64,000 nt of DNA from Shimia sp051201625 (GTDB lineage: Bacteria > Pseudomonadota > Alphaproteobacteria > Rhodobacterales > Rhodobacteraceae), in contig NZ_CP179203.1 of NCBI RefSeq assembly GCF_051201625.1, positions 3,968,001-4,032,000 on the forward strand, in the 5' to 3' direction. Of this stretch, positions 44,638-52,226 are shown one piece after another. Every line of letters starts with the position of its first letter. The stretch's first letter is position 1. The position numbers were made by a program, and so were the translations under genes. The notes below the pieces were generated by a model. It did not search any database. It was not told the DNA's origin and worked only from the letters and a program-made list of their open reading frames with translations.

Positions 44638-45650
44638 ATTTCAAACTGCGACTTTTGCGGGTAATGTCGGTTAAGCCAGCGGCAAACCATTTGCTCTACC
44701 AACTTATTGGGACGTGGTCCAAAATCATCATTTAGCGTAAAGCAAACGGGATCACCCCGTTCCATTTTCCACAACTGAAACCATGTCCAAGGTAAAAAGT
44801 TCCGCAAGCCAGCAAATCCCTGCACTCGCGCCGTTTCTGCTTTTGTCGATCTATGCGCGAGACCTTCTTCGACCATTGCATGTGGATAGAAATACTCGAT
44901 TGGTATATTTGTCCCGTCGCGGAATCGCGTCGCACGAGTGACAGCAATTTCTCTTGCAAAACGAGAAACCAAATTCTCAACATTTCTCTTGTTGAATAAA
45001 AGTGGTCCATGCATAAAATAATTTCGTGGCTTTACACCATAGGTTTCGTTTAGCAGCCGATTGGTATTGGCCATAGCTTGGTTCCATGGGCTTTCTTTAC
45101 CTAGGTCAATCTGGTCAAAGTTTTTGCTAATAACCTCAGTAAAAAGCGACAGGGGTGTTTCCCCTCGATGCAAAGCGTCCATTAAACCCATTCGGTTCAA
45201 CATCATATCATCCTCTAGATATACGTAGTTGCCGCCGAGTTCTGGAAGCATATGCACATGCGACAGAATAGAGAATGAGTTAAAAGTCGGTAGAACTGCG
45301 GGATCGGCGATTTCATCATGATGCACGATACGAATATCAGGATGATCTGTGTTCAACCACGCGGGGACCTGAGGTCTTTGCGTTAACAAATATAGACGAC
45401 GCATTTCTGGAAGATACATGTCGAGTGAGCGCAAACAGAACCGTAGAAGTTCCAAATTATCGCGTGTGCGGCTGGGATCAGTATCAAATTTATCTTTTGC
45501 ATACTTACGCAACGTGTCTTGGTAGCCGTCAAAACTGTCGTCAACCCACATGATTACTACATCAATTTCTTTCAAATACTTGTCACTTTGTGCCAAATTG
45601 TAACCCAAACTATCGGTCATATCGGTATCGTTGCTTTCCAAATTGCGCAA
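44634..45650 (-). CDS. Stealth-family sugar-phosphate transferase
   Basis: 338 residues. The conserved regions are CR1 IDVVIMWVDDSFDGYQ (near 31-46), CR2 with DNLELLRFCLRSLDMYLPEM and LYLLTQRPQVPAWL, then YVYLEDDMMLNR, and CR3-like MHGPLLFNKRNVE. The family includes hexose-1-phosphoryl transferases of capsules and GlcNAc-1-phosphotransferase. It would transfer a sugar-1-phosphate to a glycan or lipid head group. It is convergent with the PimA-like gene and divergent from the FGGY kinase gene, so it has its own promoter. Confidence 0.85.
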   Translation of the reverse strand: MRNLESNDTDMTDSLGYNLAQSDKYLKEIDVVIMWVDDSFDGYQDTLRKYAKDKFDTDPSRTRDNLELLRFCLRSLDMYLPEMRRLYLLTQRPQVPAWLNTDHPDIRIVHHDEIADPAVLPTFNSFSILSHVHMLPELGGNYVYLEDDMMLNRMGLMDALHRGETPLSLFTEVISKNFDQIDLGKESPWNQAMANTNRLLNETYGVKPRNYFMHGPLLFNKRNVENLVSRFAREIAVTRATRFRDGTNIPIEYFYPHAMVEEGLAHRSTKAETARVQGFAGLRNFLPWTWFQLWKMERGDPVCFTLNDDFGPRPNKLVEQMVCRWLNRHYPQKSQFEI

Positions 45651-45756
45651 GGCAAGAAGATATGCACGGTTGCAATGGCAGGGATAACCATGTCAGACCC
45701 AACAAATCTTGGGCAGGCCGACGGATCTGCGATAATCTATTGGGAATGAGGTTTTT

Positions 45757-47283
45757 GTGAACGGCGATCTGGTCATTGCAGCAGATTTCGGCACCTCCGG
45801 TGTGAAGGTCGGTGTGGTGGATGCAGAATTAAGACTTATTTCTCAGGTCGTTGAGACATATCCACTTTACCTAGCACCCGGTGGCCACGCAGAACAGGTG
45901 CCCAGCGAAATGTGGTCAGCCCTTGTGCTTGCCATCGCTGCATTACATCGAAATTTACCAAAATTGCGTGAGAGGGCTGGTGCCATTGTGTTTTGTGGAC
46001 AGGCCTGCGGCGTTATCTGCGTTGACAAAGAAGGTAATCCGCTGCGGCCTTGTTTGACGTGGATGGACAAAAGAGGTGCAAAGATTAGCAACCGGCTGGT
46101 TGGTGGGTTTCCAAACGTGCGAGGGTATCGTATCGACAAAGGATTGTTATGGCTAGCGTTAGCAAACGGAGCGCCAGCGCAGAACGGTATGGATCCAACT
46201 GCCAAAATCCTCTGGATAAAGGAAAATGAGCCCGAAGTATTCAACAAAACACGCTGGTTTTTGGATGTGCGTGACTGGCTAGTTCACAGAGCAACGGGCG
46301 TTTTCACAACGACACCAGAGTCGGCAAATCTCACATGGATCATGAATACCCGTAAAGGTCACGAAGGCTGGTCTGAGATACTATCAAGGATCGCGGGTAT
46401 TCCAACTGAGAAGCTGCCACCCATCGTACAGGGAGAGGACGTGATTGACTGCCTTACTGTCAGTGCTGCAGCAGAGCTTGGCCTGAACAAAAACGTCAAG
46501 CTTGTGGGTGGGGCTTCAGATGTGACAGCCGCAACGCTTGGCACCGGCGAAGTCGAAGACGGTGCATTGCATATCAGCTTGGCCACAAGCGCCTGGATTG
46601 CTGGATTTTTTCCAAGTCGTAGAGTCAGCATTTCCCACGCATTTGCGACCATCACATCCAGTCTAAATTATCGTCCACTTTTGATCGCATCTCAGGAAAA
46701 CGCTGGATCGGCACTCGAATGGGTCGCAAAAATAACCAACGCCAACGTTGAGTCGGGATTCTCAAAGAATGGAATACCACAGATAGACGATCCCTACTTC
46801 ATGCCATGGCTAGCCGGTGAGCGGGTGCCAGTTGATGACCGCAACTTGCGGGGAAGCTTTCACGGGCTGGCTCTTCATCACGACAAGAACGCATTACGAC
46901 GAGCTGCGATGGAAGGCGTCGCCTTGAATCTTAGGTGGGGTCTTGAAAAAGTTCGGCAAGTTCGTGGAGTACAGTCCAAACGACCTTTGACACTGGTTGG
47001 GGGTGTTGCCGCCAACACAGAATTTACACAACTTTTATCGGATACTCTTAACCAAGAACTGCATGTTGGCGCCGCTCGACATACAGGTGTCTTAGGCGCA
47101 GCAGTTCTTGCAGCTAAAACTATGGGTTGGGCAAGCGACGCCTGCAATTGTGCTGTGCGCCTCAAAGGACGCACTCAAGCTGTCTATTATCCTGATCCGA
47201 GCCGGGCCACTTTCAGGGAGGACCGAGCCAGACGGTTAAACAAGATGCGCGGCGATATCATGCGTAGCTACAAGCACAAATAG
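45757..47283 (+). CDS. FGGY-family carbohydrate kinase
   Basis: 508 residues, the usual FGGY length. The first ATP motif is DFGTSGVKVGVVDAEL. CLTWMDKRG lies in the substrate domain, and the C-terminal ATP-binding block is LTLVGGVAANTEFTQLLSD. The family phosphorylates pentoses, polyols or glycerol; XylB-like features are present but the substrate cannot be read from the sequence. A GTG start with GAGG 5 bp before. It is 9 bp before a CDP-alcohol phosphatidyltransferase gene, so its sugar- or polyol-phosphate product may feed lipid head-group synthesis instead of catabolism. Confidence 0.8.
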   Translation: MNGDLVIAADFGTSGVKVGVVDAELRLISQVVETYPLYLAPGGHAEQVPSEMWSALVLAIAALHRNLPKLRERAGAIVFCGQACGVICVDKEGNPLRPCLTWMDKRGAKISNRLVGGFPNVRGYRIDKGLLWLALANGAPAQNGMDPTAKILWIKENEPEVFNKTRWFLDVRDWLVHRATGVFTTTPESANLTWIMNTRKGHEGWSEILSRIAGIPTEKLPPIVQGEDVIDCLTVSAAAELGLNKNVKLVGGASDVTAATLGTGEVEDGALHISLATSAWIAGFFPSRRVSISHAFATITSSLNYRPLLIASQENAGSALEWVAKITNANVESGFSKNGIPQIDDPYFMPWLAGERVPVDDRNLRGSFHGLALHHDKNALRRAAMEGVALNLRWGLEKVRQVRGVQSKRPLTLVGGVAANTEFTQLLSDTLNQELHVGAARHTGVLGAAVLAAKTMGWASDACNCAVRLKGRTQAVYYPDPSRATFREDRARRLNKMRGDIMRSYKHK

Positions 47284-47292
47284 GAGATAGCG

Positions 47293-47901
47293 ATGATTGA
47301 TGGTCTGTTAAAATCCAAAATCGACCCAATCTGGGAGGCAATTTCTACTCCGCTGATTAAAGCGGGCATGACACCCAACCAAGTCACATTCGCAGGTCTC
47401 GTCCTTATTCTGTTGGCGTCGGGGGCCTACATGCTACACGGCACGCCCCTTATCTTCGGGCTGACACTCGCAGTGGCTTTCGCGTTTGATGCGCTAGATG
47501 GGGCTGTTGCACGGCGTCGTGACTTGCGAAGTAAAGCTGGTGGCTACTTCGACGCCATGGTCGATCGGTATCAGGAATTAGCGGTACTCACAGCAATCGC
47601 TTATGTGCACGACCTATGGCCGCTCGCACTGGCTTGCTTTTCTGGCAGTGTGATTACGTCATACGCTAAGGCTCGAACAGCCATCGAAGTTTCGATCAAC
47701 AACGAAGACTGGCCTGACTTTTTTGAGCGCTTAGAGCGTGTGATTTACTTATGTGGGATGCTAGTCCTTGCTGGGCTTCTAGGAAATTGGATTATCACTT
47801 TTGGCCTCACAGGTTTTGCCCTTTTATCACATCTAACCGCTTTCCAGCGAGCAAGGCGCGCAACGCAGTTACTGCGGAAAGAAGATCAAAATCGCAAATA
47901 A
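47293..47901 (+). CDS. CDP-alcohol phosphatidyltransferase
   Basis: 202 residues, about six membrane segments. The family motif is complete: D66-x2-D69-G70-x2-A73-R74 ... G83-x3-D87-x3-D91, within FDALDGAVARRRD and GGYFDAMVDR. Such enzymes join a CDP-activated lipid or head group to an alcohol. With an inositol-phosphate synthase and a CdsA-like gene in the locus, phosphatidylinositol-phosphate synthase or an inositol-phosphoceramide-type reaction is a good candidate; phosphatidylglycerophosphate synthase is a fallback. It is co-transcribed with the kinase. Its end overlaps the convergent membrane-protein gene by 16 bp. Confidence 0.85.
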   Translation: MIDGLLKSKIDPIWEAISTPLIKAGMTPNQVTFAGLVLILLASGAYMLHGTPLIFGLTLAVAFAFDALDGAVARRRDLRSKAGGYFDAMVDRYQELAVLTAIAYVHDLWPLALACFSGSVITSYAKARTAIEVSINNEDWPDFFERLERVIYLCGMLVLAGLLGNWIITFGLTGFALLSHLTAFQRARRATQLLRKEDQNRK

Positions 47902-48650
47902 GTGCGGGCGGCGAGCAGCGAGTCGGGAACCCAAGCTAACAAATACACGAGAAAAGACGAACACAACAAAAGCTCAACCGTCACATAGGTTTGGTAGACC
48001 AAATCACGCCAAGGGTCGCTAATTGATTCCTTAATAAGGAATAAGCCAAGATAAAACACCGATAATAGGAGCGGCACCGCAATCAAAGAAAGCCGAATTC
48101 GTCCCATGACTGGGAGTGGAGTACCGGGTAAGGGTGCCAGGCGATCATAGCATCGTGACAAAAAAGCCATTGTGAAAATTGCAAAGGCCTGAGAAAAAAA
48201 GAATAAATAACTGCCGAACATATGCATGTCATTATACTCCGGAAACCTGAATTGGCTCAGAAGTATCATGCCAGTGGAAGCGAGCCCCTGCAGAGTAATG
48301 ACAATCGCAGTGACTCTGCCTATTTTTTGAACTCGTGCACTTGGTATCACTCCTGCTCGTTTAAGCTCCCGAATAAAGCTACCGAACATAATTAATTCAC
48401 TGACAAAAAGCATCGGGGCACAAATAAGCATCCACATAGCAAAGGGGTTTCCGATCAGGGGGTCTGAAATTGCCCGACTGATCGTTGCAGGCTGTATTAT
48501 GACATACTCCGGATGTAGTTCTGCGAACTGCCAACGGACAGTGTAGATCATATAATTGACCACAACCACGGCCAGCACCGTGCATACAACAGATATCAAA
48601 TGGGCTAACGCAGCAAAGCGCTGATGAGCGTGAAGTCCGGTTAAGCTCAT
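47886..48650 (-). CDS. Six-pass membrane protein, possibly Frag1/DRAM-like
   Basis: 254 residues with six hydrophobic segments (about 18-38, 70-92, 105-128, 142-165, 185-208, 220-243). Between the first two lies a periplasmic loop with PATISRAISDPLIGNP, and the fourth begins at DMHMFGSYLFFF. This layout vaguely recalls the Frag1/DRAM/Sfk1 family, but the match is weak. Its start overlaps the ABC exporter stop (ATGA), so the two are expressed together and may form a functional unit. No enzymatic motif is seen. Confidence 0.6.
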   Translation of the reverse strand: MSLTGLHAHQRFAALAHLISVVCTVLAVVVVNYMIYTVRWQFAELHPEYVIIQPATISRAISDPLIGNPFAMWMLICAPMLFVSELIMFGSFIRELKRAGVIPSARVQKIGRVTAIVITLQGLASTGMILLSQFRFPEYNDMHMFGSYLFFFSQAFAIFTMAFLSRCYDRLAPLPGTPLPVMGRIRLSLIAVPLLLSVFYLGLFLIKESISDPWRDLVYQTYVTVELLLCSSFLVYLLAWVPDSLLAARTYLRF

Positions 48651-50395
48651 TCCTTACTTACCTGAATTTCGTTAGAGATTACCTGTCCACCTTCCATTTT
48701 GATCAATCGGTCACACTTGTGGAACTGATGGTCATCATGCGTAACGGCAACCACCAAGCTGCCAGAAGCAGATAGCTCTGGGACCAGCACATCGTAAAAA
48801 AAGGCTCTGTTGGCTGGATCCTGATCAGCAGCAAATTCATCCAAAATGATAATTTGGCGTTGTTCAGCCAGCGCTACAGCCAGCGCGAGGCGACGACTTT
48901 GTCCCGCAGACAGGGATGTCGATGAAAAACTGTCATCGTGCATGGAAACCCGATCCGAGAGACCCAACTGAGAAATTCGTCGTTCAAGTTCCTTAATCTC
49001 CGACGCGTCCATCCCGTAGGCACGATTGAATAAATGAAAGCCGCTAAACACGCCTGTAAATAGTTCCCGATAACCAGAAGTGCTAGCTTCAGTCAGCGAT
49101 TTACCATCCAACAAGATTTCTCCCTTGTCCGGATGACGAAGGCCAGTAATTAGCGAAAGTAGCGTAGTTTTTCCAGAACCATTACCACCACAAATGAAAA
49201 CCGTCTCACCGGCCTTGAAAGATAAATTGATTGGCCCGAGGTGAAATACCTCGCTGTCGGGATTTTCCAACTCACGAATAAAGGTCTCAACGCCTTTGAG
49301 TTCAATTGTCTCGAATTTTGCTATCTCTGGATGCTTAATTTCAAGGGATTTAGACTGCGAATTAATCAGAGATTTCTCAACGGTCTGTATCTTATAATAT
49401 GCAGTCTCTGCCCTAGATAATAGCGGCATCAAATTGAATAGTTGCTCAATAGGTCCATTAGTCAAAAAAACTATCGTGAGTACTTGGAACATTGTGGTGG
49501 TATCACCACCCTGAATTACGGGAATAGCGATGACCGTAAAACACAACAGAAGAATGATTGCCGACTGTCCAACAATAGAACTCGCCGAGTAAAGCCTCTC
49601 TGACAAAAAGCTATTGGACAGGTTATCGTCAATCACCTGTACTGTTTCCTGTTCCAAAGCCGCGCGACGAGTTCCTCTCTGACGTAATTCTCGCCAACCA
49701 GATAGCATGTCGCCAACTCTATCGCAGTATTCACTGAAAAGTTTAGACGCGATAAGATCATAACGTCGCGCTGGTAAATCGAGCAAGATGTATCCAACTA
49801 CTCCAATTAATACCGCGACCATAGCTGCAATTCCGGCGCTCCAGGATACGTAGAAAAGATAGGGTAAAATAATCGATAGCAAAACAACTGCTTCGATCGC
49901 CTCTATGACAGTTATAACACCGTTTGAGAGCGTACCTGTTTCATCAGTCATCGCAGCGTATACTTGGCCATGGGGACTGGAATGCAGGAAATCAACATTT
50001 GCACGCAGTAAATGGCGTGCCATGCGCTTACGCAGTTTTGCCATGGTGCCAGCGATTAAGCCGAATGTACGCAATCGCTGGTAGTAGGTCGACACGACCA
50101 TTACGGAAGCAGAAAACAGCAATACCAGTACGGACCAACCAAGTCCCTGACCCGCATTTTTTGCAGTTTCATTAATTCCAAGAATCATCCCGGACCTACT
50201 AAAGCTGGCAATAAAAGTTAGGATGACAATAGGGTCACGAATGACACCAGAGGTAATAGTCAAAAACCGCAATACTGCCAGTCGACGCTCCACCATGGCT
50301 CGCATCCCGCGCACATGCGGTGCAGGTATTTCCCTGAATTCAGTTGCCACGCCTGCCTCTCGCTGCTCCGTAGATACATTAATTGCTTTGGACAT
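48647..50395 (-). CDS. ABC exporter, PvdE/SyrD (cyclic peptide) type
   Basis: About 582 residues: an N-terminal six-segment membrane domain and a C-terminal ATPase with Walker A CGGNGSGKTTLLSLITG, signature LSAGQSRRLALAVAL and Walker B IIILDEFAADQDPANRAFFY. LS.GQ..RLAL with DE.AADQDP is a hallmark of the PvdE/SyrD/YojI group, which exports peptides and siderophore precursors. No peptide synthetase is nearby, and lipid-head-group genes are on one side, so the cargo is unknown. Start MSKAINVST at 50395 is preferred over an upstream in-frame ATG at 50446. Co-transcribed with a membrane partner. Confidence 0.82.
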   Translation of the reverse strand: MSKAINVSTEQREAGVATEFREIPAPHVRGMRAMVERRLAVLRFLTITSGVIRDPIVILTFIASFSRSGMILGINETAKNAGQGLGWSVLVLLFSASVMVVSTYYQRLRTFGLIAGTMAKLRKRMARHLLRANVDFLHSSPHGQVYAAMTDETGTLSNGVITVIEAIEAVVLLSIILPYLFYVSWSAGIAAMVAVLIGVVGYILLDLPARRYDLIASKLFSEYCDRVGDMLSGWRELRQRGTRRAALEQETVQVIDDNLSNSFLSERLYSASSIVGQSAIILLLCFTVIAIPVIQGGDTTTMFQVLTIVFLTNGPIEQLFNLMPLLSRAETAYYKIQTVEKSLINSQSKSLEIKHPEIAKFETIELKGVETFIRELENPDSEVFHLGPINLSFKAGETVFICGGNGSGKTTLLSLITGLRHPDKGEILLDGKSLTEASTSGYRELFTGVFSGFHLFNRAYGMDASEIKELERRISQLGLSDRVSMHDDSFSSTSLSAGQSRRLALAVALAEQRQIIILDEFAADQDPANRAFFYDVLVPELSASGSLVVAVTHDDHQFHKCDRLIKMEGGQVISNEIQVSKE

Positions 50396-50840
50396 CGCGC
50401 ACCCACTACTTCTTCTTGGGCTCACCAGCCAGCCGAAAATTGGCATAGCAGTGGATCGCCTCGGTGTTGTTTATTTCAACTAGTGTACCATCACCGCGAT
50501 TGAGATTACTCAGACACACCACGTCATAAACGCCAGAAGCGACCTTGAAAAGGTGGGACAGACTTTAACGATAAGCATTCCGGTTAGGAATAACCTTTCC
50601 AAAAATGGCTTTAACGTTACACTAGCTATTAAAAGTAAAAAAATCAGCTCCACGTTGACGGGTATTTTGGCGCTAAACCGGTGTTTTGTTCGGAAATGAA
50701 TTCACTCAATCAGGCAGGCGCAAGGCTGATGCGCAGACCAGTGAAAACGCCGTTTTCGGAAAAGTTGTCAAGCTCAGGAACTCAACTTTGGTATGAAACG
50801 AGAGCAAACTCAATGCAAGGTGCATCTTCCAAAATTACAA
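50396..50840. other. Intergenic region upstream of the ABC exporter
   Basis: About 445 bp without a convincing gene. It must hold the exporter promoter and the end of the oxidase transcript. Two small palindromes are visible: GGTTA/TAACC at 50582-50595, and GAAAACG-C-CGTTTTC at 50743-50757. Neither is followed by a clear T-run on the minus strand. Confidence 0.45.
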
Positions 50841-52217
50841 TCAGCCGACCCGAAACCATGTCTTCATACCCGCCGATTGATGCGACAGCATATGGCAATG
50901 AATCAGCCATTTTCCAGGATTGTCAGCAACAAACGCAAAGTCGCGTGCCTCGCCCGGTTGGATCAGAACCGTATCCTTATGTGGGCCAAACGTATCATTA
51001 GGCAGGACTTCTTGAAAATGCGTACCGTGCAAATGCATCGCGTGGGCAAAGGCGGTGTCATTGCGCATTTCAAAAACAATTGTCGCATGCAACGGTGTTT
51101 CAAACAGTGGTTCGACCGGCAGTCCAGCCTCCCCATTCAAAGTCCAAATCTGACCTTGACCAACCAAATCTCTCATCGACAGCATTTTGCCTTTGTAGAG
51201 GCCCTCTTGCAAATCGCCCATAGCGCCACCCTGCATCCGCAGCGGTATCGTTCGCGCTCCTGCGACAGATACCAGAGTTTCAATCGGATTGGGTGATAGC
51301 GGTGTAGGTTTAGGACGCCGGACGGTTGCAGCCGCACCCGACACGCGGAAATCATTGAGCACGTAGCCTTGATTACGATCATGAAAGATTAATAAAACCT
51401 CACCATCGTGTTCGGCCGTTACATCGATAATCACATCAGCTCGCTCAGCTGGCCCCAGTGTTAAGATGCCAAGTGGTTCCAATTTTTTCAGAGGCATTCC
51501 GTCCCGAGCAACCACCCATCCCGAAACACCACGTAAAGAGATTGGCATGATGCGATCAGTCGCTGTATTCACAAAGCGTAGACGTAGGCGCTCATTGGTG
51601 GCCATTTGCGCCGGTAGGCTATCGAACATGGCATGAATGAAATTACCAAGTCGTCCTGCATGACTGTGATCATGCAGATTTCCAAATGGTTCAGAAATCT
51701 GCGCAACTTCGTCCAGACGCCAATCATCCAGCACCACTACGATATCGCGATCTACATCGGGAGCATCAGGCTCCACGATTACCATGACCCCATACAATCC
51801 GCGCGCCACCTGTTCAGCAGATCTGTTATGCGAGTGATACCAGAAGGTTCCAGCATCACGCAGATTTAACTGGTAGAGAAATTCTTCACCAGTTAGGACT
51901 GCTTTTTGGGTTATACCCGGAACACCGTCCATAGAGTTTTTTACGCGCAACCCATGCCAATGCACCGACGTTGGCTGAACTAAGTCGTTGCTCAAACGCA
52001 ACGCAATTTGATCGCCTTGAACGGCACGAATTTGAGGGCCAGGTACACCACCATTGTAGCCCCAGATTTGGGTTTGAGGATGATCCGCGTCAACCAATTG
52101 AACTGAGGCGGGCTTCGCGCGCAACAGTATTTCTGACGTACTGGCACGGGTAAAAGCTGGCATAATTACGGTGGCGACAGCTCCCTTTAGTAAGGTGCGA
52201 CGATGGATATTACGCAT
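50841..52217 (-). CDS. Periplasmic multicopper oxidase, Tat-exported
   Basis: 458 residues. The N-terminus NIHRRTLLKGAVATVIMP is a twin-arginine signal. The four copper-binding segments are all present: HWHGLR, FWYHSHN, HAMHLHGTHF and HCHMLSHQSAGM (type 1 copper with axial Met). It is a three-domain laccase/CueO/FtsP-like enzyme that oxidises a metal ion or phenolic compound with O2. It follows a two-component system 9 bp downstream and continues the formate dehydrogenase gene string, an unusual neighbourhood. A link to copper or redox stress on the molybdoenzyme is a guess. Confidence 0.88.
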   Translation of the reverse strand: MRNIHRRTLLKGAVATVIMPAFTRASTSEILLRAKPASVQLVDADHPQTQIWGYNGGVPGPQIRAVQGDQIALRLSNDLVQPTSVHWHGLRVKNSMDGVPGITQKAVLTGEEFLYQLNLRDAGTFWYHSHNRSAEQVARGLYGVMVIVEPDAPDVDRDIVVVLDDWRLDEVAQISEPFGNLHDHSHAGRLGNFIHAMFDSLPAQMATNERLRLRFVNTATDRIMPISLRGVSGWVVARDGMPLKKLEPLGILTLGPAERADVIIDVTAEHDGEVLLIFHDRNQGYVLNDFRVSGAAATVRRPKPTPLSPNPIETLVSVAGARTIPLRMQGGAMGDLQEGLYKGKMLSMRDLVGQGQIWTLNGEAGLPVEPLFETPLHATIVFEMRNDTAFAHAMHLHGTHFQEVLPNDTFGPHKDTVLIQPGEARDFAFVADNPGKWLIHCHMLSHQSAGMKTWFRVG

Positions 52218-52226
52218 GACAGCCTC

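Noticed and set aside
45757..47283. Plain xylulokinase of a xylose operon
   Set aside because: No xylose isomerase, transporter or regulator is adjacent. The only co-directional partner is a CDP-alcohol phosphatidyltransferase.
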